Positions 17,727 to 26,414 of a DNA stretch of 64,000 nt are shown here, piece by piece. The notes below the pieces were generated by a model. It was not told the origin of the DNA and ran no database searches. It saw only the letters and a list, made by a program, of their open reading frames with translations. Position numbers and translations under genes: made by a program. This DNA comes from Salinisphaera sp. LB1 (lineage in GTDB: Bacteria; Pseudomonadota; Gammaproteobacteria; Nevskiales; Salinisphaeraceae), in the NCBI RefSeq assembly GCF_003177035.1, contig NZ_CP029488.1, positions 992,001 to 1,056,000 of the forward strand, in the 5' to 3' direction. Position 1 is the first letter of the stretch. Every line of letters begins with the position of its first letter.

Positions 17727-18709
17727 CTCACATCGCGCCAGGCCGCGGCAGCCGCCGCGTCGAAGTAACGCTCGAGCAGGCGGATCTGGCGCGCCGCGCC
17801 CGCCGCGGTCATCAGATCCATGTACAGGGCCGGATGCGGCGCGCGGCGCTCGCACAGCCAGCCGATATGCCGGCGGGCCACCCGCACCCCCTGTTGTTCG
17901 CCGTAGAAATCGTGCACCTGTTCGATCAACCCCAGAACGATTTCGGCCTCGTCCGCCAGATCCGGCGCGACCGCCACCTTGCCCGCCATGGCCGCGGCCA
18001 GCTCACGAAACAGCCACGGGCAGCGACCGGCCGCGCGCCCGATCATCAGGCCGTCGGCGCCGGTCGCCGCCAGCACTTTGCGCGCGCGGTCGACCGAATC
18101 CACATCGCCGTTGGCCCAGACCGGAATCGAAACCGAGGCCGCGACCGCCGCGATGGTGTCGTACTCGGCCACCCCGCGATAATGCTGATCCCGGGTTCGC
18201 CCGTGCACGGCCAGCGCGGCAATGCCCGCCGCCTCGGCCCGCTTCGCGATGGCGACCGCGTTGATTCGATCGGCCGAGATGCCGGTGCGCATCTTGAGTG
18301 TGACCGGCACCGGCGAGGCCGCCACCACGGCCTCCAGAATCCGGGCCACATTGTCAGTATCGGCCATGAGCGCCGAGCCGGCCGCCTTGCGACAGACCTT
18401 CTTGGCCGGGCAGCCCATGTTGATGTCGATGATGTCGGCCCCGGCGTCGGCGTTGACACGGGCCGCCGTGGCCAGATCGGTCGCATCACCCCCGGCGATC
18501 TGGATGACCCGGGGCGCGGGCTCGCCCGAGAAATCCAGCCGCAGCCGCGACTTGCGGGTAGCGCGCAGTTCCGTACGAGCCGAAACCATCTCGCCTACCG
18601 TCAGCGACGCGCCGAACCCGCGACACAGGCGCCGGAACACGCGGTCGGTCACCCCGGCCATCGGCGCCAGTGCCAGTGCATTGGGAAAACGATAACCCGC
18701 GATCTCCAT
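17723..18709 (-). CDS. dusB: tRNA-dihydrouridine synthase B
   Basis: 328 aa from ATG (MEIAGYRFPN); an in-frame extension to 18826 is not conserved. FMN-dependent reduction of tRNA D-loop uridine. TIM-barrel features: APMAGVTDRVFR near the N-terminus, catalytic C100 in DINMGCPAKKV, LKMRTGI, AVHGRTRDQ and GRAAGRCPWLF. DINMGCPAKKV points to DusB rather than DusA or DusC. The fis gene that often follows dusB is absent; a usp gene lies downstream instead. Confidence 0.93.
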   Translation of the reverse strand: MEIAGYRFPNALALAPMAGVTDRVFRRLCRGFGASLTVGEMVSARTELRATRKSRLRLDFSGEPAPRVIQIAGGDATDLATAARVNADAGADIIDINMGCPAKKVCRKAAGSALMADTDNVARILEAVVAASPVPVTLKMRTGISADRINAVAIAKRAEAAGIAALAVHGRTRDQHYRGVAEYDTIAAVAASVSIPVWANGDVDSVDRARKVLAATGADGLMIGRAAGRCPWLFRELAAAMAGKVAVAPDLADEAEIVLGLIEQVHDFYGEQQGVRVARRHIGWLCERRAPHPALYMDLMTAAGAARQIRLLERYFDAAAAAAWRDVS

Positions 18710-18898
18710 GGCGCGCAGTGTAGAGCCTGTGGCCGCGACATACGAGATCGCCCGGCGCTCACTGGCGGGGCGCGGCGAACCCGCGCCGGTCGGCGTGAAC
18801 GAGCCGCCGCCAGTTGGCAACGACAACCAGGACGCGACCTCGCTTCAGGATCGATTCAGCGCTGGTCTTGTATTTTCAGCGCGAAACGAGGGTCGACC

Positions 18899-19273
18899 AT
18901 GCGCAATTCGCTCCGCTCCATCCTGTTGACGGCTCTGATCGGTGCCGTGCTCGCCCTGGCCGCCTGCGCCACACGGAACGGCCCGCAAGTAGATCCGATA
19001 TTCAACGCCGTGCCCGGCGGGCGCTATGCCTGCGCCAACGCCCCGGATAATCGCAATGTGCTCGTGCGCAGTCTGACCAGCCCGCTGGGACAGGCAGCGC
19101 TCGGCGGCGCACTCGGCGGGCTGGTCGGCAATCAGTTCGGTAGCGGTAGCGGCCAGGATATCGCCACCGGCGCCGGGGCGGCCGCCGGTGTGGCCGCGGG
19201 CAACTGGAACGCCAACCGCATGGCCGACAATCGTTACCAGCAGTGTCGGCAACGCCAGCAATCGGGATATTGA
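18899..19273 (+). CDS. Glycine-zipper lipoprotein
   Basis: 124 aa. ATG has GAGGG 6 bp upstream. The N-terminus is a lipoprotein signal with lipobox LALAAC. The middle has a glycine-zipper stretch (GQAALGGALGGLVGNQFG, then GAGAAAGVAAGNW) that could pack in the outer membrane, and the tail is basic and Gln-rich. Similar small lipoproteins are common but uncharacterised. Its stop overlaps the next start (TGATG), so it is translationally coupled to the PepSY gene and probably to the two-component genes. Confidence 0.8.
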   Translation: MRNSLRSILLTALIGAVLALAACATRNGPQVDPIFNAVPGGRYACANAPDNRNVLVRSLTSPLGQAALGGALGGLVGNQFGSGSGQDIATGAGAAAGVAAGNWNANRMADNRYQQCRQRQQSGY

Positions 19274-19713
19274 TGCATCGTTCGTCCGCATGCCCGACCC
19301 GGTGCGTCAGCGTGATGCAGCGGTCGATCGGCCCGCGCGAGTTGGCCTATGTGGTGATGTGCGCGCTGGTGCTGCTCGCGTATTCGGCCAACGCGGCGGC
19401 CGATCCGGCGACCCGTTCGACCCCGCAACGCAGCGGCGCCAGCCTGCTGCTGCGAACCGACCCCCATACCCGGGCGGACCACGCCAACGGCCCGCATGGC
19501 GACAACGACCGTCGCCGGCAACAGCGCCAGAACAGCAAGAAACAGCAACGCCCGGCGATCACGCCGGAGCAGGCCGCGCAACGCGCCCGCCACCGCTTCG
19601 GCGGGCGCGTGCTCAACGTGATACTGGAACACGGACCGGGCGGGCCTTACTATCGGGTCAAACTTCTGGAAAATGGCCGGGTTCGCGTGGTGGATATCGA
19701 CGCGCGCCGTTGA
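19273..19713 (+). CDS. PepSY-domain secreted protein
   Basis: 146 aa from the overlapping ATG; a start at 19315 would place the hydrophobic segment ELAYVVMCALVLLAYSANAAA as a standard signal peptide and is a good alternative. After a basic, Gln-rich linker, the C-terminus (PAITPEQAAQRARHRFGG, VLNVILEHG, YYRVKLLENGRVRVVDID) fits a PepSY domain. PepSY genes often precede two-component systems, as here, where the response regulator begins 24 bp downstream. Confidence 0.8.
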   Translation: MHRSSACPTRCVSVMQRSIGPRELAYVVMCALVLLAYSANAAADPATRSTPQRSGASLLLRTDPHTRADHANGPHGDNDRRRQQRQNSKKQQRPAITPEQAAQRARHRFGGRVLNVILEHGPGGPYYRVKLLENGRVRVVDIDARR

Positions 19714-19736
19714 CCCCGGCTGAAAGGTAAGCAGGC

Positions 19737-20444
19737 ATGCGAGCTCTGGTGATCGAAGACGATGTCGAACTGCGCACCCAGGTCTGCGAGCGTCTGCGCT
19801 CGGAAGGCTTCGCGGTCGACGAGACCGGCGAAGGCGAAGAAGGACTGTTCTACGCCAAGGAATATCCGATCGATATCGCGATCATCGATCTCGGCCTGCC
19901 GGGCCCGACCGGGCTCGACATCATCTCGGAAGTGCGCGAAGCCGGGCTGGACTACCCCATTCTGATTCTCACCGCGCGCAGCCGCTGGCAGGACAAGGTC
20001 GAAGGCCTGGAAGCGGGGGCCGACGATTATGTCGTCAAACCGTTCCAGCCGGAAGAGCTGTCGGCCCGGATTCAGGCGCTGGTCCGGCGCTCGCGCGGCT
20101 GGGCCCAGCCGCGGCTGGAATCCGGCGACATCGTGCTCGACACCTCGCGCCAGGAAGTCTTCGTTGGCGAGGAATCGATCGATCTGACCGCCTACGAATA
20201 TCGCGTACTCGAGTATCTGATGCTGCACGCTGGCGAGGTAATCTCCAAGACCGCGCTGACCGAGCACATCTATGAGGAGAACGCCGAGCGCGACTCCAAC
20301 GTGATCGAGGTGTTCGTGCGTCGCCTGCGTGCCAAGCTCGACCCGGACGGCACGCGCAAGCCGATCGAGACCCTGCGTGGCCGCGGCTATCGCCTGGCGC
20401 GCGACGACCGCCCGCGGCCACCCGCCGATAGCGCCGCGCCGTGA
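19737..20444 (+). CDS. OmpR/PhoP-type response regulator
   Basis: 235 aa. Receiver domain with acidic pocket E7-D8-D9, phosphoacceptor D51 (IIDLGLPGPTG), T79 and K101 (VVKPF), then a winged-helix DNA-binding domain (LTAYEYRVLEYLMLHAGEV, DSNVIEVFVRRLRAKL, TLRGRGYRL). Sequence style and pairing with a PhoQ-like kinase suggest PhoP, possibly sensing divalent cations or envelope stress; this is inference. The stop overlaps the kinase start by one base. Confidence 0.9.
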   Translation: MRALVIEDDVELRTQVCERLRSEGFAVDETGEGEEGLFYAKEYPIDIAIIDLGLPGPTGLDIISEVREAGLDYPILILTARSRWQDKVEGLEAGADDYVVKPFQPEELSARIQALVRRSRGWAQPRLESGDIVLDTSRQEVFVGEESIDLTAYEYRVLEYLMLHAGEVISKTALTEHIYEENAERDSNVIEVFVRRLRAKLDPDGTRKPIETLRGRGYRLARDDRPRPPADSAAP

Positions 20445-21790
20445 TGAACTCGCTGCGGGCGCGGCTGCTGGCCGCGACCGCGGTGCTGTTGGTCGCGTTT
20501 ATCGGGCTGACCGGCGTCGCCTTGCAGACCGCGGTTCGCGAGCGCGCGGAGCAGGCCGAGCACGACCGCCTGCAGGGGCTGTCCTATGCCCTGCTCGGCA
20601 GCGCGGACATCACCAACGATGGCCAGTTCAACCTGGCGCCGCGGGTACTGCCGGAGTCCGATCTTTCCCGGCCCGACTCCGGCCTCTACGCCATGGTGCT
20701 CAACAAGAAAAAGCAGATGATCTGGCATTCGCCCTCGTTGCTCGGCAGCATCGACATGCCCGCCCTGCCGGCCGTCGGCCAGTGGCAGCAAATGCGCCTC
20801 AAACGGGACAATGGCAATCAGCTGCTCACCCTGTCGTTCGGCTTTCGCTGGGTGACCGAAGCCGGCAAGGACTATCGCTATACCCTGGTCGTGGCCGAGA
20901 ACACGTCCATCCTTGCCAAACAAATGCAACGTTTTCAGGGCGTGCTGTGGACGCTGTTGTCCGTTTCGGCACTGATTCTGCTGATCGTCGAGTTGCTGAT
21001 CCTGCGCTGGGGGCTGGCACCGCTGCGCCGCCTGGCACGCAATCTCGCCAATCTGGAGTCGGATGACGACCGGCGTCTCGAAGGCCAGTACCCCGACGAG
21101 ATCCAGCCGTTGGTCAGCAACCTGAACACCATGCTGGTCAACGACCAGGCGCGCCTGACCCGCTACCGCAACGCGCTCGGCGACCTGGCACACAGCCTGA
21201 AGACGCCAATGGCCATTCTGCGCGGTATCGCCGAGGACCCGACACTGTCCGGCGAACAACGCAGCGCGCTGAGATCCCAGCTGGCGCGCATGAATGACAT
21301 CCTGGACTATCAACTGCAGAAGGCAGCCGCCGCCGGCAAGCGCAGCCTCACGCGTCGACTCGCGCTCGCCCCCATCGCCGAGCGCCTCGGCCGGGCATTG
21401 ACCAAGGTTTACGCCGAATCCGGCATCCGCTTCGACATCCGAATCCCGCCGACCCTGCGCGTGCCCGTGGATGAGGGCGACATCACGGAACTGTTGGGGA
21501 CGCTGATGGACAACGCGGCCAAATACGGCAAGGATCGAGTGATCGTGGACGCCCGGCGCAGCGATCAGGGCATGCTGTCGCTCTGGGTCGACGACAACGG
21601 TCCCGGCTTCGGCGAATCCCAGCCGCACCGCCTGCTTGAGCGCGGCGTACGCGCCGACCGCACCCGCGAAGGGCAGGGACTCGGTCTGGCGGTGGCCGCC
21701 GAGATCGTGCATTCCTACAACGGCGAGATCGAACTGACCCGAAGCGACCTGGGCGGCGGCCGCGTGCTGGTCACCATCGCGGAAAACTGA
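20444..21790 (+). CDS. PhoQ-like sensor histidine kinase
   Basis: 448 aa from ATG overlapping the regulator stop; GTG at 20441 is an alternative. TM1 (about 8-30), a periplasmic sensor of about 135 residues, TM2 (about 168-188), a short HAMP-like linker, the dimerisation helix with phosphoacceptor H250 (ALGDLAHSLKTPMAIL), and the ATPase domain with N-box LMDNAAKYG, G1 VDDNGPGFG and G2 GQGLGLAV. It phosphorylates the adjacent regulator. The acidic patch typical of enteric PhoQ sensors is not obvious. Confidence 0.9.
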   Translation: MNSLRARLLAATAVLLVAFIGLTGVALQTAVRERAEQAEHDRLQGLSYALLGSADITNDGQFNLAPRVLPESDLSRPDSGLYAMVLNKKKQMIWHSPSLLGSIDMPALPAVGQWQQMRLKRDNGNQLLTLSFGFRWVTEAGKDYRYTLVVAENTSILAKQMQRFQGVLWTLLSVSALILLIVELLILRWGLAPLRRLARNLANLESDDDRRLEGQYPDEIQPLVSNLNTMLVNDQARLTRYRNALGDLAHSLKTPMAILRGIAEDPTLSGEQRSALRSQLARMNDILDYQLQKAAAAGKRSLTRRLALAPIAERLGRALTKVYAESGIRFDIRIPPTLRVPVDEGDITELLGTLMDNAAKYGKDRVIVDARRSDQGMLSLWVDDNGPGFGESQPHRLLERGVRADRTREGQGLGLAVAAEIVHSYNGEIELTRSDLGGGRVLVTIAEN

Positions 21791-21839
21791 TCCGACCCGC
21801 GCCCCATTCTTATCTTGAACGGCATGACAGAGTGATCCG

Positions 21840-22355
21840 ATGAGCAACAACCAAAACGAGACGCCGCTAGACCCCGAATCCATCCCGCCCGAGGCCCTGG
21901 ATCCCGCAACCTATCACCGGGTGGTGGGGCCGGCGCTACAGGCCGCGGCCGAAACCGCCGCCAAGCGCGGGCACAAGTATCTGTTCGACGACATGCCAGC
22001 CATGCTGGCGCTGGTCGATATGGTGACCCGGCTTGCCAACCTGTATCGCGAGCACCATCCCGAAGCCGCCACCGACAAGGCGGATCTGATCGACCGGGCG
22101 GCGACCGCCGCCTGCGTCATGGTGTTCCAGGAAGCCGAGCTGCCAGCGGACGCCATCGGCCAGTGCCTGGCGGCGCTCGAGACCGCCTACAACCAGATCA
22201 ATGAGCAGGCCGTGCTCGATCCCGGCGTGCGCTACGTCGCCATGGCCTGGTCGCATCTGGACGACAACGAGCGCAAGGATGCCCACCACTGCCTGACTCA
22301 GGCCTGCGAACACATGATCGCGGCGATCGAAACCTGGCAAAGCAAGAGCCATTGA
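21840..22355 (+). CDS. Hypothetical protein, helical
   Basis: 171 aa, not recognised. Predicted almost all-helical and acidic, with no signal peptide or membrane segment, so probably cytoplasmic. Noticeable segments are PATYHRVVGPALQAAAETAAKR, AMLALVDMVTRLANLYREHHP and the His/Cys-bearing C-terminus (DAHHCLTQACEHMIAAIETW). It begins 49 bp after the sensor kinase and converges on plsB. Confidence 0.7.
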   Translation: MSNNQNETPLDPESIPPEALDPATYHRVVGPALQAAAETAAKRGHKYLFDDMPAMLALVDMVTRLANLYREHHPEAATDKADLIDRAATAACVMVFQEAELPADAIGQCLAALETAYNQINEQAVLDPGVRYVAMAWSHLDDNERKDAHHCLTQACEHMIAAIETWQSKSH

Positions 22356-22384
22356 TGGGCTGGCTCTGCCGTCCCGGCCATGGC

Positions 22385-24877
22385 TCAGCCTAGGGCCTGC
22401 CCTGGCGCGGCGTCTTCGAGCTGCGGCATGGATGTAAGGTGCGCAATGGTCTGGCGAATGTCCGAGCCAAGCAGACGCAAGGCATGCTCGGCCAGATGCC
22501 GCAGCGATTCGTCGATATACAGCCGGTTGCCTTCCTGACGCAGCAGTCCCGCCTTGACCAACGTCTGCAGATGGTTGCGGAACAGGCGCGCGTCGAAGAA
22601 TTCCGGGCTGTTGCGACCGGTCAACAACGCCATGCGCTCGGCCATGAGCTGGCACTGGCGCTCGAAGCGGCCGCGTTCGACCACGCCGACCTCGAGGTTG
22701 TGGCTGAGCAGCATGGCGGTCATGGCATAGCGTTCCAGCGATTCCCGCATGATGCGCGCCAGACTCATCAGCGCAGCAAAGGCCTGGCTGCCGGCTACCG
22801 GGCGGCGCAGCGCCCCCTTGTCGGTCCGCCACAACAGGCCGCATTCGATCATGCCCTCGACGGCGTCGACCAACGCCGCGCGGCATTCGTCCGCCCGCCA
22901 GCGCAGGAACAGCTCGGAGGCCAGCAGTGGGTAGAGTTCGACGGCGTCGTCGAGCAATGCGTTTTCGTTGCGCTGCTCGAAGTGGGCGAAGAAGTTCGCG
23001 ATCAGCGACGGCAGCGCAAACAGATGCATGACGTTGTTGCGGGTATAGGTCAGCAACACGGCCTGGCGTGAATCCACGGTCAGGATATCGCCCCAGGCGT
23101 GCGGCGCCCGGATCAGCCGCATCAACGGCTCCGCCTCGGCCAGCAGCGCCGCGCCATCCGGCTCGGGCGCACTGGCATCGATGGAATACGGGCAGACATG
23201 CGCCAGCCGAGCCAGCAACGTCATGCTGTGGATCATCTCGTCCTCGGCCACCGACTTCTGCGGCGCGCCGAGCAGGATGAGACAGGCCAGACCGGTGGCG
23301 TTGAGGGTCGCGGTGGCATTGATGCCGCGCATGACCTCGGCGGCCAGCGTATCCGTGAATTCCTGCAGCCACTTGGCGCGCGAATCCGCGCCGAGTTCGG
23401 CCACGCGCTCGCGCCAGTCCGGCTGGTGGGTATCGGCAAATCCGCGCAGCTCGATCGGCGCGCCAAAGGAGACGAACACACGGCCGTATTTACGTTTGAG
23501 CACCCGTGTGGAACCGCGCACGAGATCGCCCATCGTCTCGCCCTTCTTGACGCGCGTGCCGCGCAGTTCGTCGAAGTAGCCCTTGACCTCCATCACCCGG
23601 TCGTAGCCGATATACACCGGAACCACCGATACCGGGGCGTGACCGCTGGTAGCCAGCGCGCTGGCCACCGTCATCTGCAACATGCCGGTCTTGGGCGCGA
23701 GCAGACGACCGGTACGGCTGCGCCCGCCCTCGGGGTAGAACTTCATGGGCTGGCCGCGCGCGACCAGCGTCTCGACATAAGCGCGGAAGACGGCCGCATA
23801 CAGCCGGTCGCCCTTGAAGCTGCGGCGCAGATAGAACGCCCCGCAACGGCGCAGCAGGCCGCCGACCGGCCAGAAGTTCAGGTTCACGCCGGCCGCGATC
23901 TGCGGCAACGCCAGCCCTTCCTGATAGAGGATGTACGACAGCAGCAGATAATCCATATGCGAGCGATGGCTCGGCAGATAGATCACCTCGCGGTTGTCGT
24001 GGGCTGCTTCGCGCAGCCGTGGTAGATGCTTGACGTCAATGCCGTCGTAGATGCGATGCCACAGCCAGGTCAGCACCCGCAACATGAAGCCGATGGCAAT
24101 ATTCGAGTAGTCGGCCGCGATCTCGTCGGCATATTCGCGCGCGCGCACCCGAATCGCGGCCACGTTCTTGCGCTCGCGACGCGCCGTTTCCGTGACTTCG
24201 GCAACCACCTTGGGGCTGGCCATCAAGGTATCGATGAGCTGGGCCCGGCGCGACACCCCCGGGCCCAGCGTGGCCGTCCGCTGGCGCCGGAAATGCACTC
24301 GCAGCACGCGTACCAACTTGCGTACCAGCACGCCGGGCGTGGCCGACTCGTCGATAACGTTGCGGTAATCGATGCGCTGGCCGAAATGCACCAGGGTGTT
24401 ACGGCCGTTGGCGGCCACGATCAGTATCTTGCGCAACCGGCTGGAGCGTTCGGAATCGGCGAACAGGATCCGGAAGATCGAGGTTTCCTGCACCGGATTG
24501 CGGCCCCAGAACACGGACACCGGCACCAGCTGCACATCGAACGAGTGATCGTGCAGACCCCGGGCGACGATGCGTTGCAGCTCCGAGCGCTGGCGCGACC
24601 GCCCCACCGGGACGGCGAGCACCACCGCACGCCGGGCCGTGGGCAACCGGTTGCCGGCCAGATGGGGCCGCGGCATGCCGTGAGCATCGCAGACCGCCTC
24701 CAGCACGAGCCAATCGAGCAGGCTGTTCACCGGCAGCACATAGCAGACCGGCTTGTTGGTATCGAGCGCCAGCTCGTTGAGGTCCGACGGCGATACATGG
24801 GTGCCAACCCATGCGCGTAACGGCCAGCGCACGAGCGGCATGAATATGAGCAGCAGACGCAGAATGAATCGACGCAT
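22385..24877 (-). CDS. plsB: Glycerol-3-phosphate acyltransferase
   Basis: 830 aa inner-membrane enzyme that acylates sn-glycerol-3-phosphate at position 1, the first step of phospholipid synthesis. The acyltransferase blocks are complete: HRSHMD (HX4D, about residue 306), GAFYLRRSF, the glycerol-3-phosphate-binding FYPEGGRSRTG and VSVVPVYIGYDRVME. Length agrees with the E. coli enzyme (about 800 aa). Last gene of a minus-strand lipid cluster, 6 bp after the RIO-like kinase gene. Confidence 0.96.
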   Translation of the reverse strand: MRRFILRLLLIFMPLVRWPLRAWVGTHVSPSDLNELALDTNKPVCYVLPVNSLLDWLVLEAVCDAHGMPRPHLAGNRLPTARRAVVLAVPVGRSRQRSELQRIVARGLHDHSFDVQLVPVSVFWGRNPVQETSIFRILFADSERSSRLRKILIVAANGRNTLVHFGQRIDYRNVIDESATPGVLVRKLVRVLRVHFRRQRTATLGPGVSRRAQLIDTLMASPKVVAEVTETARRERKNVAAIRVRAREYADEIAADYSNIAIGFMLRVLTWLWHRIYDGIDVKHLPRLREAAHDNREVIYLPSHRSHMDYLLLSYILYQEGLALPQIAAGVNLNFWPVGGLLRRCGAFYLRRSFKGDRLYAAVFRAYVETLVARGQPMKFYPEGGRSRTGRLLAPKTGMLQMTVASALATSGHAPVSVVPVYIGYDRVMEVKGYFDELRGTRVKKGETMGDLVRGSTRVLKRKYGRVFVSFGAPIELRGFADTHQPDWRERVAELGADSRAKWLQEFTDTLAAEVMRGINATATLNATGLACLILLGAPQKSVAEDEMIHSMTLLARLAHVCPYSIDASAPEPDGAALLAEAEPLMRLIRAPHAWGDILTVDSRQAVLLTYTRNNVMHLFALPSLIANFFAHFEQRNENALLDDAVELYPLLASELFLRWRADECRAALVDAVEGMIECGLLWRTDKGALRRPVAGSQAFAALMSLARIMRESLERYAMTAMLLSHNLEVGVVERGRFERQCQLMAERMALLTGRNSPEFFDARLFRNHLQTLVKAGLLRQEGNRLYIDESLRHLAEHALRLLGSDIRQTIAHLTSMPQLEDAAPGQALG

Positions 24878-24883
24878 GGACGC

Positions 24884-25549
24884 TCAGCCGCGCGCACCGA
24901 ACAAACGCACGCCGCGGCGAATACGCTGGCCGAGGCGCCGTGCAAAACGCGCGAAGCCAGTGCTCGGATGGCGTCGCGCATAGTCCTCGGCGCTCGCCAG
25001 ATGCGGCGCATGACGCACCCGCAGCTTGGCCAGCGCGCTGCGATCCGCGGCGGCCAACTGGTCGAAGACCCAGTTCCAGGGCCGGTTCCAGGAGCGACCG
25101 CGACGCACGCGCGCCACGAAATCGACCAGATAGGGCCGATCGTCATCATCGACCAGGATATTGCCGCCGCCCCGCAGATCGCCATGCGCCACGCCGCGCT
25201 CGTGCATCGCCGCCACCAGCGCATCCAGCCGCTGGTAGGCCACATCGCGCGGGCGCGCCCGCGACCATGGTGCCGCCGGACAATACTCGACAAGCACGCC
25301 ACGCGCATCGACCCGACGGTATAAACGGGGCACGCCGTCCAGGCCATCCAGCGCCACCAGTGCGCTCGCCTCGCGCCAGAGCAGCACCGGGGCAAGCCAG
25401 CGGTTAAACCAGCCGCGCGCTCGCCCGTAGTCCTTGAACACCGCACGCGCCGCACCGTGCTCGATCAGTGCAACATCGGGCTCGGTCGGACCGCGGGTCT
25501 TGTAGTAGCGCGTCGCGGCCGCATGCAGCTGATCGCGCGTCATCTGCAT
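24884..25549 (-). CDS. RIO/lipopolysaccharide-kinase-like protein
   Basis: About 221 aa from the ATG with an AGGG site 8 bp upstream; a GTG at 25579 would add 10 residues. Small kinase fold: catalytic loop HGDLRGGGNILVDDD and metal-binding LVDF, preceded by ALVALDGLDGVPRLY and LVEYCPA. This matches RIO1/ABC1-like and Kdo/InaA lipopolysaccharide kinases. Lying between plsB and mlaA, it may phosphorylate a lipid or envelope component, but the substrate is unknown. Confidence 0.82.
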   Translation of the reverse strand: MQMTRDQLHAAATRYYKTRGPTEPDVALIEHGAARAVFKDYGRARGWFNRWLAPVLLWREASALVALDGLDGVPRLYRRVDARGVLVEYCPAAPWSRARPRDVAYQRLDALVAAMHERGVAHGDLRGGGNILVDDDDRPYLVDFVARVRRGRSWNRPWNWVFDQLAAADRSALAKLRVRHAPHLASAEDYARRHPSTGFARFARRLGQRIRRGVRLFGARG

Positions 25550-25586
25550 GAGCGCTGCCCTGTCCGCGTCATCGGACACGAATCGA

Positions 25587-26378
25587 CTAGTTGCTCTGGC
25601 CCGAATCGGGTGCGGCGGCCGGAAAATTGCTGGAACCGTTGTCGGAGCGCGTCAGGCGTGCCGGCACGTTGCCGTCGTACACCGCCTTCTGGCGACTCTC
25701 CAGATAATAGCTGCGCACGAAGGCATAGGGATCGAACTGCTGCTTGAGCGTCGACTCAAAGCCCAGCAGGCTGGCGCGCACGTTCAGACCCTCGATCCCG
25801 CGCAGCGCATACGGCACCCAGGGATAGTCGTTGCTGATCACGTTGACCTGGCTCATGTAGTTGATCGGGTTGGTGAACTGATCCCCGAATTTGCCGATCA
25901 GATCACGCCCGTCGGACGGCCCGAGCAGGGGCAGATAGATGTACATGCCCGGGCCCAACCCCCAGTAGCCCAGGGTCTGGCCGAAATCCTCGTCCGGATG
26001 CGGCACATGGAGTTTGCTGGCCACATCGAACAGGCCGCCCAAACCGACCGAGGTGTTGATCATGAAACGGCCGAGCGACTGGTTGAACTTGCCCCATTTC
26101 AACTGCAGCAGGCTGTTGACCATCGTCACCGGCTGGCTGGCATTGTCGAAAAAATTGGTCACACTGGCCTGGACCCGCGCCGGGACGACCTTGTTGTACA
26201 CCTTGGCCGCCGGCCGGACCGCGTACTGATCGGCCTTGTTGTTGAGCTTAAAGTCGAAGCGGTTGACCGGCTCCAACGGGTCCCACGGATCCGAAGGCGG
26301 GCTGTGGACACAGCCCGCCAGGACCAGCACGGATAGAAGACTGACCAGGGCGAAATGGAAACGCGACGTAGTAGGCAT
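25587..26378 (-). CDS. mlaA: Outer-membrane lipoprotein MlaA
   Basis: 263 aa. Lipoprotein signal with lipobox LAGC, followed by DPWDPLEPVNRFDFKLNN, the family opening. SLGRFMINTSVGLGGLFDVA and the FGQTLGYWGLGPGMYIYLPLLGPS block are diagnostic of VacJ/MlaA. It forms the channel that removes mislocalised phospholipids from the outer leaflet and hands them to MlaC. The mlaBCDEF genes are not in this window. Confidence 0.95.
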   Translation of the reverse strand: MPTTSRFHFALVSLLSVLVLAGCVHSPPSDPWDPLEPVNRFDFKLNNKADQYAVRPAAKVYNKVVPARVQASVTNFFDNASQPVTMVNSLLQLKWGKFNQSLGRFMINTSVGLGGLFDVASKLHVPHPDEDFGQTLGYWGLGPGMYIYLPLLGPSDGRDLIGKFGDQFTNPINYMSQVNVISNDYPWVPYALRGIEGLNVRASLLGFESTLKQQFDPYAFVRSYYLESRQKAVYDGNVPARLTRSDNGSSNFPAAAPDSGQSN

Positions 26379-26414
26379 GAAGTTCTCAACCTCGGAACGG
26401 GCGCAGCCCCCGCG

